DNA of 64,000 nucleotides from assembly GCA_034003325.1 (NCBI GenBank), contig JAVEYW010000011.1, positions 62,001 to 126,000 of the forward strand, written 5' to 3'. The translations under genes were made by a program, and so were the position numbers. The DNA is from Desulfobacterales bacterium (GTDB taxonomy: Bacteria; Desulfobacterota; Desulfobacteria; Desulfobacterales; JAFDDL01). Of the stretch, positions 8,018 to 17,609 are shown in pieces (within the stretch, counting starts at the first letter, position 1; every line of letters begins with the position of its first letter). Below the pieces are notes generated by a model. That model was not told the DNA's origin, did not search any database, and was given only the letters and a program-made list of their open reading frames with translations.

Positions 8018-8398
8018 ATGACTGATTTACTTATTGTTACTAGCACCCCCGACGCCTTTTCAGAATTTACGCAGGCGCTCTCCTCGCGCAGCGATATTCG
8101 TCTGGTGCAAGCGGATTCGGGTGCGCACGCGTTAGGGATGATTCCCGAAAAGCGATTTGATCTGGTGGTGATCGATGAAACACTTGGCGATATGACGGGG
8201 TTGGCTTTTACGGAAAAACTGGTGAAGCGCAACCCCATGCTCAACCTGGCCCTTGTCAGTGCATTGCCGGAAAAGAAATTTCATGAGGCCAGCGAAGGCT
8301 TGGGCGTACTCGCGCAACTTACCCCCCGGCCGAACGGGTCCGAAGCGGATCGGCTGATGGAACAGTTGGACATGATCACCAAGCAACTGGTGAGATAA
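8018..8398 (+). CDS. Degenerate receiver-domain (pseudo-receiver) protein
   Basis: 126 residues with the CheY-like pattern: LLIVTSTPDAFSEFTQALS, then FDLVVIDETLGDMTGL and a terminal helix. The candidate phospho-Asp is present (VVID), but the N-terminal acidic pair is replaced by TSTPD and the conserved Lys motif KPF by TPRPN, so normal phosphotransfer is doubtful. It overlaps no neighbour and lies in the operon between the NifX-like and MinD-like genes, where it may be a protein-protein module. Confidence 0.7.
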   Translation: MTDLLIVTSTPDAFSEFTQALSSRSDIRLVQADSGAHALGMIPEKRFDLVVIDETLGDMTGLAFTEKLVKRNPMLNLALVSALPEKKFHEASEGLGVLAQLTPRPNGSEADRLMEQLDMITKQLVR

Positions 8399-8462
8399 CA
8401 ATGGAATAATAGTCAACGAACCGGCTTGCGCCTGAGGTCGGTGGGAAATATACAGGGGATTT

Positions 8463-9314
8463 ATGATTATCAGCATTGCGAGTGGAAAAGGCGGCACCGG
8501 TAAAACCACTGTCGCCGTCAGTATGGCGCTGGCGCTTGACGCCCCCGTGCGGATTTTGGATTGTGACGTGGAAGAGCCAAATGTCCATCTGTTTTTGCAT
8601 CCCGAGATTCTGGAAGAAACCACGGTGGCGGTACCCATACCGGAAATCGATGACAAGGCCTGCACGCGGTGCGGCAAATGCGCGGAAATTTGCCGCTTTA
8701 ACGCCATTGCGGTGATGGGTAAGGTGATTTTGACCTTTCCGGAGCTGTGCCACGGGTGCGGCGGTTGTATGGAGATTTGCCCGGAAAACGCCGTCTCCGA
8801 AGGGGCCAGACCCGTTGGTGTGATTCAATCCGGTCATAGCAACGGCATCGAATTTGTTCATGGAAAATTGCGGATCGGTGAGGCCATGTCGCCACCGTTG
8901 ATCCGGGCCGTTCGGGAGCGGGTGCGGCTCGATATGCCCAATATTATCGATGCGCCGCCCGGTACATCCTGTCCGGTAATCGCCGCGGTGAAGGGGACGG
9001 ACTTTGTGTTGATGGTTACCGAACCGACGCCATTCGGTCTTCACGATCTGAAATTGGCGGTGGAGGCCGTTAAGTTGTTGGGGCTGCGCCATGGTCTGGT
9101 GATCAACCGATCCGATATGGGGGATTCGCAGGTGCATACCTATGCGAAGGAAGAAAATATACCGATTTTGATGGAAATCCCTTTTGATCGGCGAATTGCG
9201 GTCGCCTACTCGAAAGGGTTACCGATAGTGGAGGCCCTCCCGGAGTGGAAGGATAAATTTTCAGCATTATTCAAACAGATTGAATCCATCATTCAGGGGA
9301 AGGGGGGGGTCTGA
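8463..9314 (+). CDS. Ferredoxin-domain MinD/NBP35-like ATPase 1
   Basis: 283 residues. A deviant Walker A (SGKGGTGKTT, residues 8-17) and the MinD-type INRSDMGD nucleotide region enclose an inserted two-[4Fe-4S] ferredoxin domain: CTRCGKCAEICRFNAI and CHGCGGCMEICPENA. IDAPPGTSCPV is the switch/Walker B region. Such paired proteins occur in the ORP complex of Desulfovibrio and are thought to use ATP for metal-cluster assembly. The stop and next start overlap (ATGA), so it is translationally coupled to its paralogue and probably forms a heterodimer. Confidence 0.92.
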   Translation: MIISIASGKGGTGKTTVAVSMALALDAPVRILDCDVEEPNVHLFLHPEILEETTVAVPIPEIDDKACTRCGKCAEICRFNAIAVMGKVILTFPELCHGCGGCMEICPENAVSEGARPVGVIQSGHSNGIEFVHGKLRIGEAMSPPLIRAVRERVRLDMPNIIDAPPGTSCPVIAAVKGTDFVLMVTEPTPFGLHDLKLAVEAVKLLGLRHGLVINRSDMGDSQVHTYAKEENIPILMEIPFDRRIAVAYSKGLPIVEALPEWKDKFSALFKQIESIIQGKGGV

Positions 9315-10189
9315 TGAAAGAACTCGTTGTCATCAGCGGAAAAGGCGGAACCGGAAAAACCAGCCTGACCGCGGCGTTTGCCGCGTTGGCGGATAACGCG
9401 GTGCTTTGTGACGCGGATGTGGATGCGGCGGATCTTCACCTGCTGGCCTCACCACGGATACTTGAAAGAAATGACTTTCAAAGCGGCGGGGTGGCAGAGA
9501 TCACCCCTTCCCTTTGTTCGCAATGCGGCCTTTGCCGCGAAAAATGCCGATTTGATGCGATTCTGGAGACATTTGAAGTCGATGAGATCAGCTGCGAAGG
9601 ATGCGGGGTGTGTGTGTGGCTTTGCCCGGAAAGCGCGATCGAATTCAAGGAGAAGGTTTGTGGGGAATGGTTTCTTTCGGACACGCGCTTCGGCCCGATG
9701 GTGCATGCACGGCTTGGTATTGCCGAGGAAAATTCCGGAAAACTGGTGTCGCTTGTTCGAAAAGAAGCCAAGCAGCTTGCCGAAAAGCAGGATCGGAACC
9801 TGATCATTACCGATGGTCCGCCCGGCGTCGGTTGCCCGGTGATTGCGTCCATTGGCGGTGCAACGGCTGTCTTGATTGTTACGGAGCCAACTGTTTCCGG
9901 ACTGCATGATATGGAGCGGGTGGCTCAGTTGGCGGCGCATTTTAAAGTGCCGGCCCTTTTGTGCGTCAATAAATATGATCTGAATCCGGAGAAGACGCTG
10001 GCGATTGAGACCCTGGCGGCTGAGATGGGTATCAAGGTCCTTGAGGCCATTCCGTTTGACCCGGTTATGATTCGCGCCATGGTTCAGGAGCAAACGGTTC
10101 TTGAGTACGATGCCGCATCCGAGATCAGCCATGTCATTCGCCGAATATGGGAAGCGATCGGGGTTCACATGGCCGGGATTTTGCGATAA
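9314..10189 (+). CDS. Ferredoxin-domain MinD/NBP35-like ATPase 2
   Basis: 291 residues, paralogue of the preceding protein: Walker A SGKGGTGKTS, ferredoxin clusters CSQCGLCREKCRFDAI and CEGCGVCVWLCPESAI, ITDGPPGVGCPV and LLCVNKYDLNPEKT. It starts within the previous stop codon. The role is inferred to be metal-cofactor delivery or redox-linked ATPase activity with the first subunit and the NifX-like proteins of the operon. Confidence 0.92.
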   Translation: MKELVVISGKGGTGKTSLTAAFAALADNAVLCDADVDAADLHLLASPRILERNDFQSGGVAEITPSLCSQCGLCREKCRFDAILETFEVDEISCEGCGVCVWLCPESAIEFKEKVCGEWFLSDTRFGPMVHARLGIAEENSGKLVSLVRKEAKQLAEKQDRNLIITDGPPGVGCPVIASIGGATAVLIVTEPTVSGLHDMERVAQLAAHFKVPALLCVNKYDLNPEKTLAIETLAAEMGIKVLEAIPFDPVMIRAMVQEQTVLEYDAASEISHVIRRIWEAIGVHMAGILR

Positions 10190-10324
10190 CAATTTATCAA
10201 ACACATGCAGCAAAAAAGAATATATCTAACAATGATAATAATAAATTAGCTATTCAGCACGGCCAATGGCGAGCGGCTGACGGCTACAAGCGACCGGTGA
10301 AACCGGCTAAAGGAGAAAAACAAA

Positions 10325-10711
10325 ATGCAAAAAGGAAGAATTGCGGTGCCATCGTTAAACGAAGGCGGGTTGGATGGGCAGCGCGCGGGCCATTTCGGTC
10401 ACTGTGACGTGTTCACTTTGATCGATGTGGAAAATGGACAGATCAAAGAGGTGACCACCTTGCAGAATCAGGCGCATGTGCAGGGCGGTTGCATGGTTCC
10501 GGTGAACTTGCTGGCATCCAACCAGGTAACGGCATTGGTTGTCGGTGGGATCGGGTTGCGGCCGTTGATGGGGTTTCAGCAGGTGGGCATCGATGTCTAT
10601 CATGACGCGGAGCGTCCGTTGATTCGCCCCGTCGTGGAGGATCTCATTTCGGGTAAACTTCCGTTAATCGCGGAAGATCAAGTCTGCGGCGGCGGGCGAG
10701 CTGCCGGCTGA
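10325..10711 (+). CDS. NifX-like (COG1433) protein
   Basis: 128 residues: RIAVPSLNEGGLDGQRAGHF then GHCDVFTLIDVENGQIKEV and LVVGGIGLRPLMGFQQVGID, the typical beta-alpha-beta order of the dinitrogenase iron-molybdenum cofactor family. It ends VCGGGRAAG. GGAGA stands 8 nt before the ATG. Of the three family members in this operon it looks closest to the MTH1175/ORP type with the GHFG motif. The 135-nt gap before it shows no promoter I trust. Confidence 0.85.
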   Translation: MQKGRIAVPSLNEGGLDGQRAGHFGHCDVFTLIDVENGQIKEVTTLQNQAHVQGGCMVPVNLLASNQVTALVVGGIGLRPLMGFQQVGIDVYHDAERPLIRPVVEDLISGKLPLIAEDQVCGGGRAAG

Positions 10712-10733
10712 TAACGGTTTGAAGGAGAAATTC

Positions 10734-11096
10734 ATGAAAATTGCAGTCACCTCATCAGGCACCGATCTGAATGCCGCGGTGGATCCCCGGTTTGGAAGGG
10801 CAGCGTATATTCTGATTGTGGATGCGGATACCCTGGCGTATGAAGTTCTTGATAATAAAGACAATATAAATGCCTTTAAGGGCGCGGGCATTCAGGCGGC
10901 CAGCATGGTTTGCGAAAAGGGCGCCACGGTTTTGTTAACCGGTTATTGTGGCCCCAATGCGTTTAAAGCATTGTCGGCTGCTGAGATAAAGGTTGTACAA
11001 AATGCAACCGGCACGGTAAAAGAGGCGCTTTCCCAGTTTAAAGCGGGAAAGTTGACAGTTGCCGATGCGCCCAATGCGGAAGGCTACGAGATGTAA
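10734..11096 (+). CDS. NifX-like (COG1433) protein
   Basis: 120 residues from ATG 10734 (AAGGAG 7 nt upstream; a TTG at 10719 is rejected). It begins MKIAVTSSGTDLNAAVDPRF and GRAAYILIVDADTL, with VLLTGYCGPNAFKALSAAEI, matching the DPRFGR motif class of the NifX/MTH1175 fold. Probable metal-cluster carrier or partner of the MinD pair. Twenty-two nt after the previous gene, so the same transcript. Confidence 0.88.
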   Translation: MKIAVTSSGTDLNAAVDPRFGRAAYILIVDADTLAYEVLDNKDNINAFKGAGIQAASMVCEKGATVLLTGYCGPNAFKALSAAEIKVVQNATGTVKEALSQFKAGKLTVADAPNAEGYEM

Positions 11097-11263
11097 TGAT
11101 CCGGCCCATTTAAAATCTGCCGGAAGCCGGGCGGCCAGTCTGCTTGGCGGCAAACACCCCTTTCCAATGATAGATGCTTTTTCGTGCCTGTTTTGGATAA
11201 GGGGGTTTGACTGATGGCTGACAGCTTGGCGCTTTTGGCGAAACCGGAAAAAGAAGGTGTTTT

Positions 11264-11515
11264 ATGCCGTTATACGAGTATTTGTGCATGGAATGCGGAA
11301 AATCTTTTGAATTACTGGTGCTGGGAAACTCGGAAACACCGCGGTGCAAGGATTGCGGTAGTGATCGACTGCAAAAGCTGCTTTCCGCGCATTCTGGCGC
11401 CTCAGGACCCGTGAGCGGCGGTCGGTTGCCGGGCGCCGGTGATACCACCTGTTGCGGCGCTTCGCCGGACCATGCGGGTTGCGCCGGCCCCGGCAGTTGC
11501 TGTGGCCGCGGATAA
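11264..11515 (+). CDS. FmdB-type zinc-ribbon protein
   Basis: 83 residues. MPLYEYLCMECGKSFELL and PRCKDCGSDRLQKLL form the FmdB zinc ribbon (two CxxC pairs). A Gly/Cys-rich tail with CCGASPDHAGC and SCCGRG adds further Cys. FmdB-family proteins are small putative regulators or metal-binding factors. It lies in the ORP-like operon after a 167-nt gap. Confidence 0.85.
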   Translation: MPLYEYLCMECGKSFELLVLGNSETPRCKDCGSDRLQKLLSAHSGASGPVSGGRLPGAGDTTCCGASPDHAGCAGPGSCCGRG

Positions 11516-11560
11516 CCGATTCATTAATATTGAAATCTGAAAGTCTGAGCTGGAATAAGC

Positions 11561-12001
11561 ATGAACCAAATTTTTGATGTACATGGCCCGAATGAGGGAT
11601 TGCACTGTGATGAGGATGAGGGGCGGGGCGCTTCAAAAGCCGGTTATTCGGATGTGGCGATAAAGTATTATACGGACAAACCGTATTGGGGCGTGTTGCC
11701 CGATGCGGACTTGACGGCGGAATTGACCGGCACCTGCGGCGACAGCATGACCGTTTATCTCAAATTGGCGAATGGGGTTATCACCGATGTGAGATTTCTT
11801 GTGCTCGGTTGTGCCGGTGCGATCAGTGCGGCCATGGCCCTGGGCGATATTGTCAGGGGAAAGACCCTGAAACAGGCCCGCTTGATTAACGATGGGGATG
11901 TGTTCAAGGTGCTCCAGGAGATCCCCGTTCAAAAGCATCATTGCATTCAATTGGCGGTGAAAACCTTGCATGGCGCGCTGGACAGTGCTTTGAAAACCTG
12001 A
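11561..12001 (+). CDS. NifU/IscU-like Fe-S scaffold protein
   Basis: 146 residues. The core (from about 40) has LTAELTGTCGDSMTVYLKL, VRFLVLGCAGAISAAMALGD and IPVQKHHCIQLAVKTLHGAL, placing three Cys as in NifU-N/IscU scaffolds (C-G-D, G-C-x-A, H-C). The first 40 residues are acidic and unrelated. Last gene of the operon, consistent with cluster building for the MinD/NifX-like proteins. It converges closely (7 nt) with the acetoacetyl-CoA synthetase gene; no terminator hairpin is evident. Confidence 0.85.
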   Translation: MNQIFDVHGPNEGLHCDEDEGRGASKAGYSDVAIKYYTDKPYWGVLPDADLTAELTGTCGDSMTVYLKLANGVITDVRFLVLGCAGAISAAMALGDIVRGKTLKQARLINDGDVFKVLQEIPVQKHHCIQLAVKTLHGALDSALKT

Positions 12002-12008
12002 AGGCCGG

Positions 12009-13964
12009 TCAGTCCATTTGAAGCGCTTCGATGTTTGCAAAATGGTCAAGAACTTGCGGGTTGCTCAAGGCGGCCTTGTTTTTAACCGGTTGCCCCAGGA
12101 CGACCTGGCGGACTGCCAGTTCAACCTTTTTCATATTCAGCGTATAAGGAATATCCGGTACCTGAATGATTTTGGATGGCACATGACGCGGAGACACATT
12201 ATCTCGAATGGTGGCGATGATTTTCTTTTTTAAGGCATCGTCCAGCACGGCATCCGTCGTCAGTTTGACAAAAAGCACCACGCGGACATCGTCTTTCCAG
12301 GGTTGTCCGATAACGACGCTGTCTGCGATTTCATCAAGCTGTTCCACCTGCCGGTATATGTCCGCTGTGCCGATTCGAACGCCGCCCGGGTTGAGGGTGG
12401 CGTCCGAGCGGCCGTAAATGGTCACCCCCCCGTGGTCATTGATTTCAATATAATCCCCGTGCCGCCAGATACCGGGATAAACATCGAAATACGCGCGATG
12501 GTATTTTTCGCCGTCCGGATCATCCCAGAAATAAATCGGCATGGAGGGAAAGGGGGCTGAACAGACCAATTCCCCCTGCCGGTTGGTGACGGGGGTGCCG
12601 TCCTCATCAAAGGCTTCTACTTTCATGGCAAGCCCCCGGCATTGCAATTCTCCGGCATAGACCGGTCCCATGGGATTTCCCAAGGCAAAGCAACCGTTTA
12701 AATCCGTCCCGCCCGAAATGGAGGCCAGTTGCAAATCCTGCTTGATGTGTTCATAGACAAATTCAAATCCATCCATGGAAAGCGGAGAGCCCGTCGAAAG
12801 AATCGCCCGAAGGGGTGAAAGATCATAGGTCTTTCCCGGTAAAACCCCCGTTTTTTTCAGCGCTGAAAGATAACCGGCACTGGTGCCGAATACGGTCACC
12901 TTCTCCGTCTGCGCCATTTCCCATAACGCGCCCGAATGGGGGTGAAACGGATTTCCGTCAAAAAGCACGAGCGTCGCGCCCACGGAAAGGGCGCTGGTAA
13001 GCCAATTCCACATCATCCAGCCGCAGGTTGTGAAATAGAAAATCGTGTCCCGGCGTTTCAGATCCGTGTGAAGCATCAATTCTTTCATGTGATGAATCAG
13101 AATGCCGCCCGCGCATTGAACCATGCATTTGGGTAGCCCCGTCGTTCCGGAGGAATACATGATATAAAGGGGGTGATCGAAGGGAAGCTGGGCAAATGGG
13201 ATTGCAAGCTCGCTTTGATCGGAAAGAAAGTCGCGATAATGAACCGCATGGGGCACTCGACGGATATCGGCGGACGCTTCCGTGTAGGGTACCACCACCA
13301 CCTTTTCGATGGAGGGAAGCGCCTTAAGAATGTCGGCAATGCGGCCGAGTGAGTCGATTTTTTTGCCCTTAAAGGAATATCCGTTGGCCGTGAAGAGAAT
13401 TTTCGGCCGAATCTGACCGAACCGGTCCAGCACGCCTTTAATGCCGAAGTCCGGTGAGCAAGATGACCAAACGGCGCCCATGCTCGTGGCCGCCAGCATG
13501 GCAATGATGGCCTGGGGCATGTTCGGCAGGAATCCCACCACCCGATCTCCGGCGACGACGCCGCAGTCCTTCATGGCCTTTGCCAGGCGCGCCACCTCAT
13601 CATACAAGGCCGCATAGCTCATTCGTGTCGCGGGTTGGTCCTCACCCTTAAAAATAAGGGCGGTTTGATCATCCCGATACCGCAGCAGGTTTTCCGCAAA
13701 ATTCAACCGGGCTCCCGAAAACCATTTGGCTCCCGGCATTTTCTTGACATCATCGATCACCTGCGTGTAGGGGGTGGAGAAATTGATGGGCGCAAACTCC
13801 CAAAAAGTTGCCCAGAAATCGGATATATTCCGTATGGACCAGTCGTAAAGGCCGCTATAATCGGTAAAATGCCGACCGTATTTTTCATTAACGAGGGTCA
13901 TGAAACGAAACATATTGGTTTGTTTAATTTGATCGGCCGATGGTTGCCATAACAGGGTGTCCAT
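12009..13964 (-). CDS. Acetoacetyl-CoA synthetase (acetoacetate-CoA ligase)
   Basis: 651 residues, the usual length. ATP-dependent activation of acetoacetate through an acyl-adenylate. ATG 13964 (GGGAG 8 nt upstream) begins MDTLLWQPSADQIKQTNMFR, as in the family; a longer in-frame ATG at 14021 is rejected. Seen: ACS-type N-domain (FWATFWEFAPINF), AMP-binding loop YIMYSSGTTGLPK, core GDYIEIN and hinge GRSDATLNPGGVRIGTADIY, and C-terminal region with SPRHVPSKI. Cytoplasmic; would feed ketone bodies or butyrate-type intermediates into beta-oxidation. The adenosine-kinase-like gene lies 53 nt upstream on the same strand. Confidence 0.93.
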   Translation of the reverse strand: MDTLLWQPSADQIKQTNMFRFMTLVNEKYGRHFTDYSGLYDWSIRNISDFWATFWEFAPINFSTPYTQVIDDVKKMPGAKWFSGARLNFAENLLRYRDDQTALIFKGEDQPATRMSYAALYDEVARLAKAMKDCGVVAGDRVVGFLPNMPQAIIAMLAATSMGAVWSSCSPDFGIKGVLDRFGQIRPKILFTANGYSFKGKKIDSLGRIADILKALPSIEKVVVVPYTEASADIRRVPHAVHYRDFLSDQSELAIPFAQLPFDHPLYIMYSSGTTGLPKCMVQCAGGILIHHMKELMLHTDLKRRDTIFYFTTCGWMMWNWLTSALSVGATLVLFDGNPFHPHSGALWEMAQTEKVTVFGTSAGYLSALKKTGVLPGKTYDLSPLRAILSTGSPLSMDGFEFVYEHIKQDLQLASISGGTDLNGCFALGNPMGPVYAGELQCRGLAMKVEAFDEDGTPVTNRQGELVCSAPFPSMPIYFWDDPDGEKYHRAYFDVYPGIWRHGDYIEINDHGGVTIYGRSDATLNPGGVRIGTADIYRQVEQLDEIADSVVIGQPWKDDVRVVLFVKLTTDAVLDDALKKKIIATIRDNVSPRHVPSKIIQVPDIPYTLNMKKVELAVRQVVLGQPVKNKAALSNPQVLDHFANIEALQMD

Positions 13965-14017
13965 GATCTTTCTCCCTTTTTGATTTTTTCCGTTTGATCT
14001 GATGTCCGGGGAAACCC

Positions 14018-14500
14018 TCATTGTTTATAGCCGATGGTGCGCAGCAGTTGTTTGCGTTTGCCGATATCTTCATCGGTTTCAATACCGGCGGCGGAAAATC
14101 CGTCAATGACGCCCATAATGCCGCGCCCCTGTGCGGTTTGCGCAATGATAACTTCCAGCGGGTTTGCCGTGGCGCAGAAGATACGGCACACTTCGGGAAC
14201 GGCTTTCACGGCGTTGAGCACGTTAATGGGGAAAATATCTTTCATGAACACGATAAAACTGTGACCGGCCGACAGGCTGAACGCATTTTCCCGCGCCAGC
14301 GCCACCAGTTCGTCATCGGTTCCCGCGTATCTTACAAGTCGCGCGTCGGAGGCTTCACAAAAGGCGATGCCGAATTTGACACCGGGCACCGCATTGACCA
14401 TGGCTTCATAAATATCTTCCACTGTCTTGATAAAATGTGATTGACCTAAAATCAGGTTCAATCCTTTCGGGTTGTTGATTGTTACGGTTTTAAGTTCCAT
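14018..14500 (-). CDS. Adenosine-specific kinase family protein (COG1839)
   Basis: 160 residues across the family length: MELKTVTINNPKGLNLILGQ, then HFIKTVEDIYEAMVNAVPGV and KFGIAFCEASDARLVRYAGT, with HSFIVFMKDIFPINVLNAVK. Archaeal homologues bind adenosine/AMP; activity in bacteria is not established. It is on the same strand as the synthetase and the cupin, possibly co-transcribed. Confidence 0.85.
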   Translation of the reverse strand: MELKTVTINNPKGLNLILGQSHFIKTVEDIYEAMVNAVPGVKFGIAFCEASDARLVRYAGTDDELVALARENAFSLSAGHSFIVFMKDIFPINVLNAVKAVPEVCRIFCATANPLEVIIAQTAQGRGIMGVIDGFSAAGIETDEDIGKRKQLLRTIGYKQ

Positions 14501-14571
14501 GGTGTTTGTCTCCTTTATCCGTTATCCGTTGGCCGCAGGCCATCCCCTGCCGCCCATCTTCAACGCTTATC

Positions 14572-14922
14572 TTATGCCATATGCCCTTCTTTGGGGACGA
14601 TACAGATAAAACGAAAGACCCCCTCGCCGATATTCTTGTACTGGTGCAGGCTATCCGCCGGCACATAGGCATAGGCGCCCGCTTCCACCGGCGTGTCCGT
14701 ACCGTCCATGTGCAGCACCCCTTTGCCTTCTATCACATAATTGATATGCGGCCAGGCATGAACGTGCTTGGGGGTATACCCGTCTTTTCCCAATTCAAGG
14801 ACGCGCATGACATAATCCCCCCAGCCTTCCTTGGGTCCGATCAGCACTTTCATGACGGCATTTTTTACTTCCGGGTTGTTCATGATGATGGGGATCACCT
14901 CTTTTTCTGTTCCGATAACCAT
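14572..14922 (-). CDS. Cupin-domain protein
   Basis: 116 residues, a single double-stranded beta-helix: metal ligands in GYTPKHVHAWPHINYVIEGK and a later HQYKN. Small stand-alone cupin; substrate unknown. GGAG stands before ATG 14922. The 71-nt gap to the next gene contains a GC-rich inverted motif (TTGGCCGCAGGCCAT). Confidence 0.82.
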   Translation of the reverse strand: MVIGTEKEVIPIIMNNPEVKNAVMKVLIGPKEGWGDYVMRVLELGKDGYTPKHVHAWPHINYVIEGKGVLHMDGTDTPVEAGAYAYVPADSLHQYKNIGEGVFRFICIVPKEGHMA

Positions 14923-14964
14923 TTAATTTCTCCTTATTTATTGGAAACGGTCGATTTTGACCGG

Positions 14965-17277
14965 CTAGGCGTGATGAACCTCGATGTCATTCATCGCCTG
15001 ATCCATGTAGACGCCGATGTCCTCTTCGCTGCCCATTTGCAGAACGGTTGAGAGCACGACCTGCGCATTTGAATAATCCATCTCGCGAATCAGCTTCTTG
15101 ATCATCGGGATGGCCGAAGGGCTCATGCTCAGCCGATTGGCCCCCATTGCGGCAAAGAGAAACGCGCATTTCGGATTGGCGGCCGCTTCCCCGCAAATGC
15201 TGATTTCCTTGCCGGCATCCGTGCATGCCTGAATGACCGTGTTGATTAAGGAAAGCACCGCCGGATGAAGTGGATTATAAAGATGAGCGACCTTGGGGTT
15301 GTTGCGGTCGACCGCGAGTGTGTACTGAATGAGGTCATTGGTTCCGATGCTGGCAAAATCGAACCGGGTCAGAAGATGCTTGATAATGACCGCGGCGGCC
15401 GGCACTTCAATCATGGTGCCGATGGGAATGCGCGGGTCAAAAGGGACATTCATCGCCGCCAGTGTGTTTTTTTCCGCTTCCACGATTTGCAGAATTTGGT
15501 CCGCCTCTTTAAGGGAACAAACCATTGGAAAAAGCAGTTTAACGGGGCCGTGGGCGGAGGTGCGCAAAATGGCGCGTATCTGGGGCCTGAATATTTCTTC
15601 CATCTCTAGGCACACGCGGATTGAGCGCCATCCGAGATAGGGGTTTTGCTCTTTCGGATAGTCGAGATAAGAAAGAAATTTATCGCCCCCCACATCCAGG
15701 GTGCGAATGGTCAGGGATTTTCCGTTTACCTGAGTCAATACCCGTGCATAGAGTTCGGCCTGCTCCATTTCTGTCGGAAAGCTTTTGCGGGCTAGAAAGG
15801 GAAATTCCGTTCGATACAGACCGATATGATCCCCTCCGTATTTTTTAACCAGTTCCGTATCCGAGAGCAACCCGATATTGACGTCCAGAGGAACCGTTCT
15901 GCCGTCGCGGGTGATGGCCGGAAGTTCGCGTAGCGAGTCCAGTTGGCGGTTATCCTGCTCTTTTTCCGCTTTGAGACGCTGATATTCTTTTACGATTTCT
16001 TCCGTGGGTTCCTTGAACAGCAGACCGGAAGTGCCGTCGAGAATCAGAAAGTCATTTTCCTTGATGGTTTCAAGAATCTCTGAAAGGCCGATGACCATGG
16101 GGATTTCAAATGATTTTGAGAGAATGGCGGCATGCGAGGTTCGCCCGCCCCTGGATAGAGCAATGCCCTTTAATTTGGGTTGCAATAACGTGATCAGATC
16201 CACCGCCGAAATATCGGAGGCAACCAGAATGGTGTCTTCCGAGAGGGCGCCGATACGGAGAGTTTCAGCGCCAATCAGGTTTCGAAGCACCCGCTTGCCG
16301 ATGTCCTCGATATCCGCGCTTCTTTCTTTAAGATAAGGGTCCTCGATGCTCATAAATTGAGCCATTAACTTTTCAACTACCTGTTTTAACGCATATTCGG
16401 CGCAAGAACCGGTTTCAATTTCGTGGGCGATCCTTTTCTTGAAGCTCGGGTCGTTGATCACCATTAAGTGGCTTTCGAAAATAGCGGTTTCTTCCGGTGG
16501 CAGTTGGTCCAGTTGCGCGATTAAGGTTTTCATCTCCTCCAGGGTTCGGCTAAGCGCGATCTCCAATCGCTTCTTCTCCGACTTGATGCCGCCGCCCCGC
16601 GTGCAGGCGACTTGATCAAACCCGATCCCCTCCGGCAGATAGTGAGCATGGCCCTCGGCAAAGCCGGCGCAGACCGGAATACCGCGAAGGATTGTTTTTT
16701 TGGCACGGGAAACGGGGGGCAGCGGGTCGGCGACTTTCAGCTTGTTCTCCAAATTTTCGCGTTGCGTGCGCTCCTTGGCAAGATTTTCCAAAAGACCGGT
16801 GTAGGCGACCGTGGCGGCGATTTGACTGGCGATGGACGTGAAAAGGGGAATATCGGTTTCGGATATGGCGGTTTCATTGAGCGACTGAAAAACAATCACC
16901 CCCAGGGATTGTTGATGATATACCAGCGGGAGTCCAAAAAAAATCTTATATACTTCCTCCCCGCTGTTTTCAAAAAATTTAAACCGAGGATGTGTCTGGG
17001 GGTTCACAACCAGCACCGGTTCCTGATGCTCCACCACCAGGCCGGTCAACCCTTCTTGGGGACTCATTCGAATGGTTTCCACGGCAGCGGCGTTCAGCCC
17101 GTAGGTGGCCCTTAACACCAGATGCTTCCGATGTTCATCAAACAGATAAACGGAACAGACATCGATTCCGAGCCGGCCGGCAACCAGCATGACGATGGTT
17201 TCTAGTGTTTTTTGGGGGCTTTTGGAATCCGTCATCAACCGGCAGATGTCTGCAAAGAGGTTCAATTTTTTCGGCAT
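14965..17277 (-). CDS. ptsP: GAF-domain PEP-protein phosphotransferase (enzyme I-Ntr)
   Basis: 770 residues from ATG 17277 (AGGAG 9 nt upstream; an in-frame ATG at 17337 is rejected). The GAF domain is at about 1-165 (MPKKLNLFADICRLMTD; GRLGIDVCSVYLFDEHRKHL). The PEP-utiliser N-domain begins ILRGIPVCAGFAEG. The phospho-His loop is LSRGGRTSHAAILSKS. The C-terminal PEP barrel has LYRTEFPF, IGTMIEVPAAA, ASIGTNDL and the catalytic Cys in SICGEAAANP. It passes phosphate from PEP to NPr/HPr of the nitrogen PTS; no HPr-like gene is in the window. Confidence 0.93.
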   Translation of the reverse strand: MPKKLNLFADICRLMTDSKSPQKTLETIVMLVAGRLGIDVCSVYLFDEHRKHLVLRATYGLNAAAVETIRMSPQEGLTGLVVEHQEPVLVVNPQTHPRFKFFENSGEEVYKIFFGLPLVYHQQSLGVIVFQSLNETAISETDIPLFTSIASQIAATVAYTGLLENLAKERTQRENLENKLKVADPLPPVSRAKKTILRGIPVCAGFAEGHAHYLPEGIGFDQVACTRGGGIKSEKKRLEIALSRTLEEMKTLIAQLDQLPPEETAIFESHLMVINDPSFKKRIAHEIETGSCAEYALKQVVEKLMAQFMSIEDPYLKERSADIEDIGKRVLRNLIGAETLRIGALSEDTILVASDISAVDLITLLQPKLKGIALSRGGRTSHAAILSKSFEIPMVIGLSEILETIKENDFLILDGTSGLLFKEPTEEIVKEYQRLKAEKEQDNRQLDSLRELPAITRDGRTVPLDVNIGLLSDTELVKKYGGDHIGLYRTEFPFLARKSFPTEMEQAELYARVLTQVNGKSLTIRTLDVGGDKFLSYLDYPKEQNPYLGWRSIRVCLEMEEIFRPQIRAILRTSAHGPVKLLFPMVCSLKEADQILQIVEAEKNTLAAMNVPFDPRIPIGTMIEVPAAAVIIKHLLTRFDFASIGTNDLIQYTLAVDRNNPKVAHLYNPLHPAVLSLINTVIQACTDAGKEISICGEAAANPKCAFLFAAMGANRLSMSPSAIPMIKKLIREMDYSNAQVVLSTVLQMGSEEDIGVYMDQAMNDIEVHHA

Positions 17278-17609
17278 TAAAAAAGCTCCTGCCCGGGGGG
17301 TTAAACCACTTGTGACGCTGCGGGTGCTCATCCGCAAGATCGTTATATCAAGTCTTTACTCTAGTGTTGTTCACGTATTTTTACAAGGGGTAAGCCGAAT
17401 ATTTCTGTAAAGAAAAGGCCCATGAAAGCGTTTGCCCGGGCGGTTTGTTACGATAACCCGATGAGAATCAGGGTGGCTTGGCCTCGCTTTGAGTCGAATT
17501 CGTTGATAACACACATAATTTCTTGACAACAAGCGGGTATTGGCATAACGTCCCGAAGAAAATAGCCCCTTTTATGAACTTTTTCCCAATAATAAGGAGT
17601 AGTTCGGAT

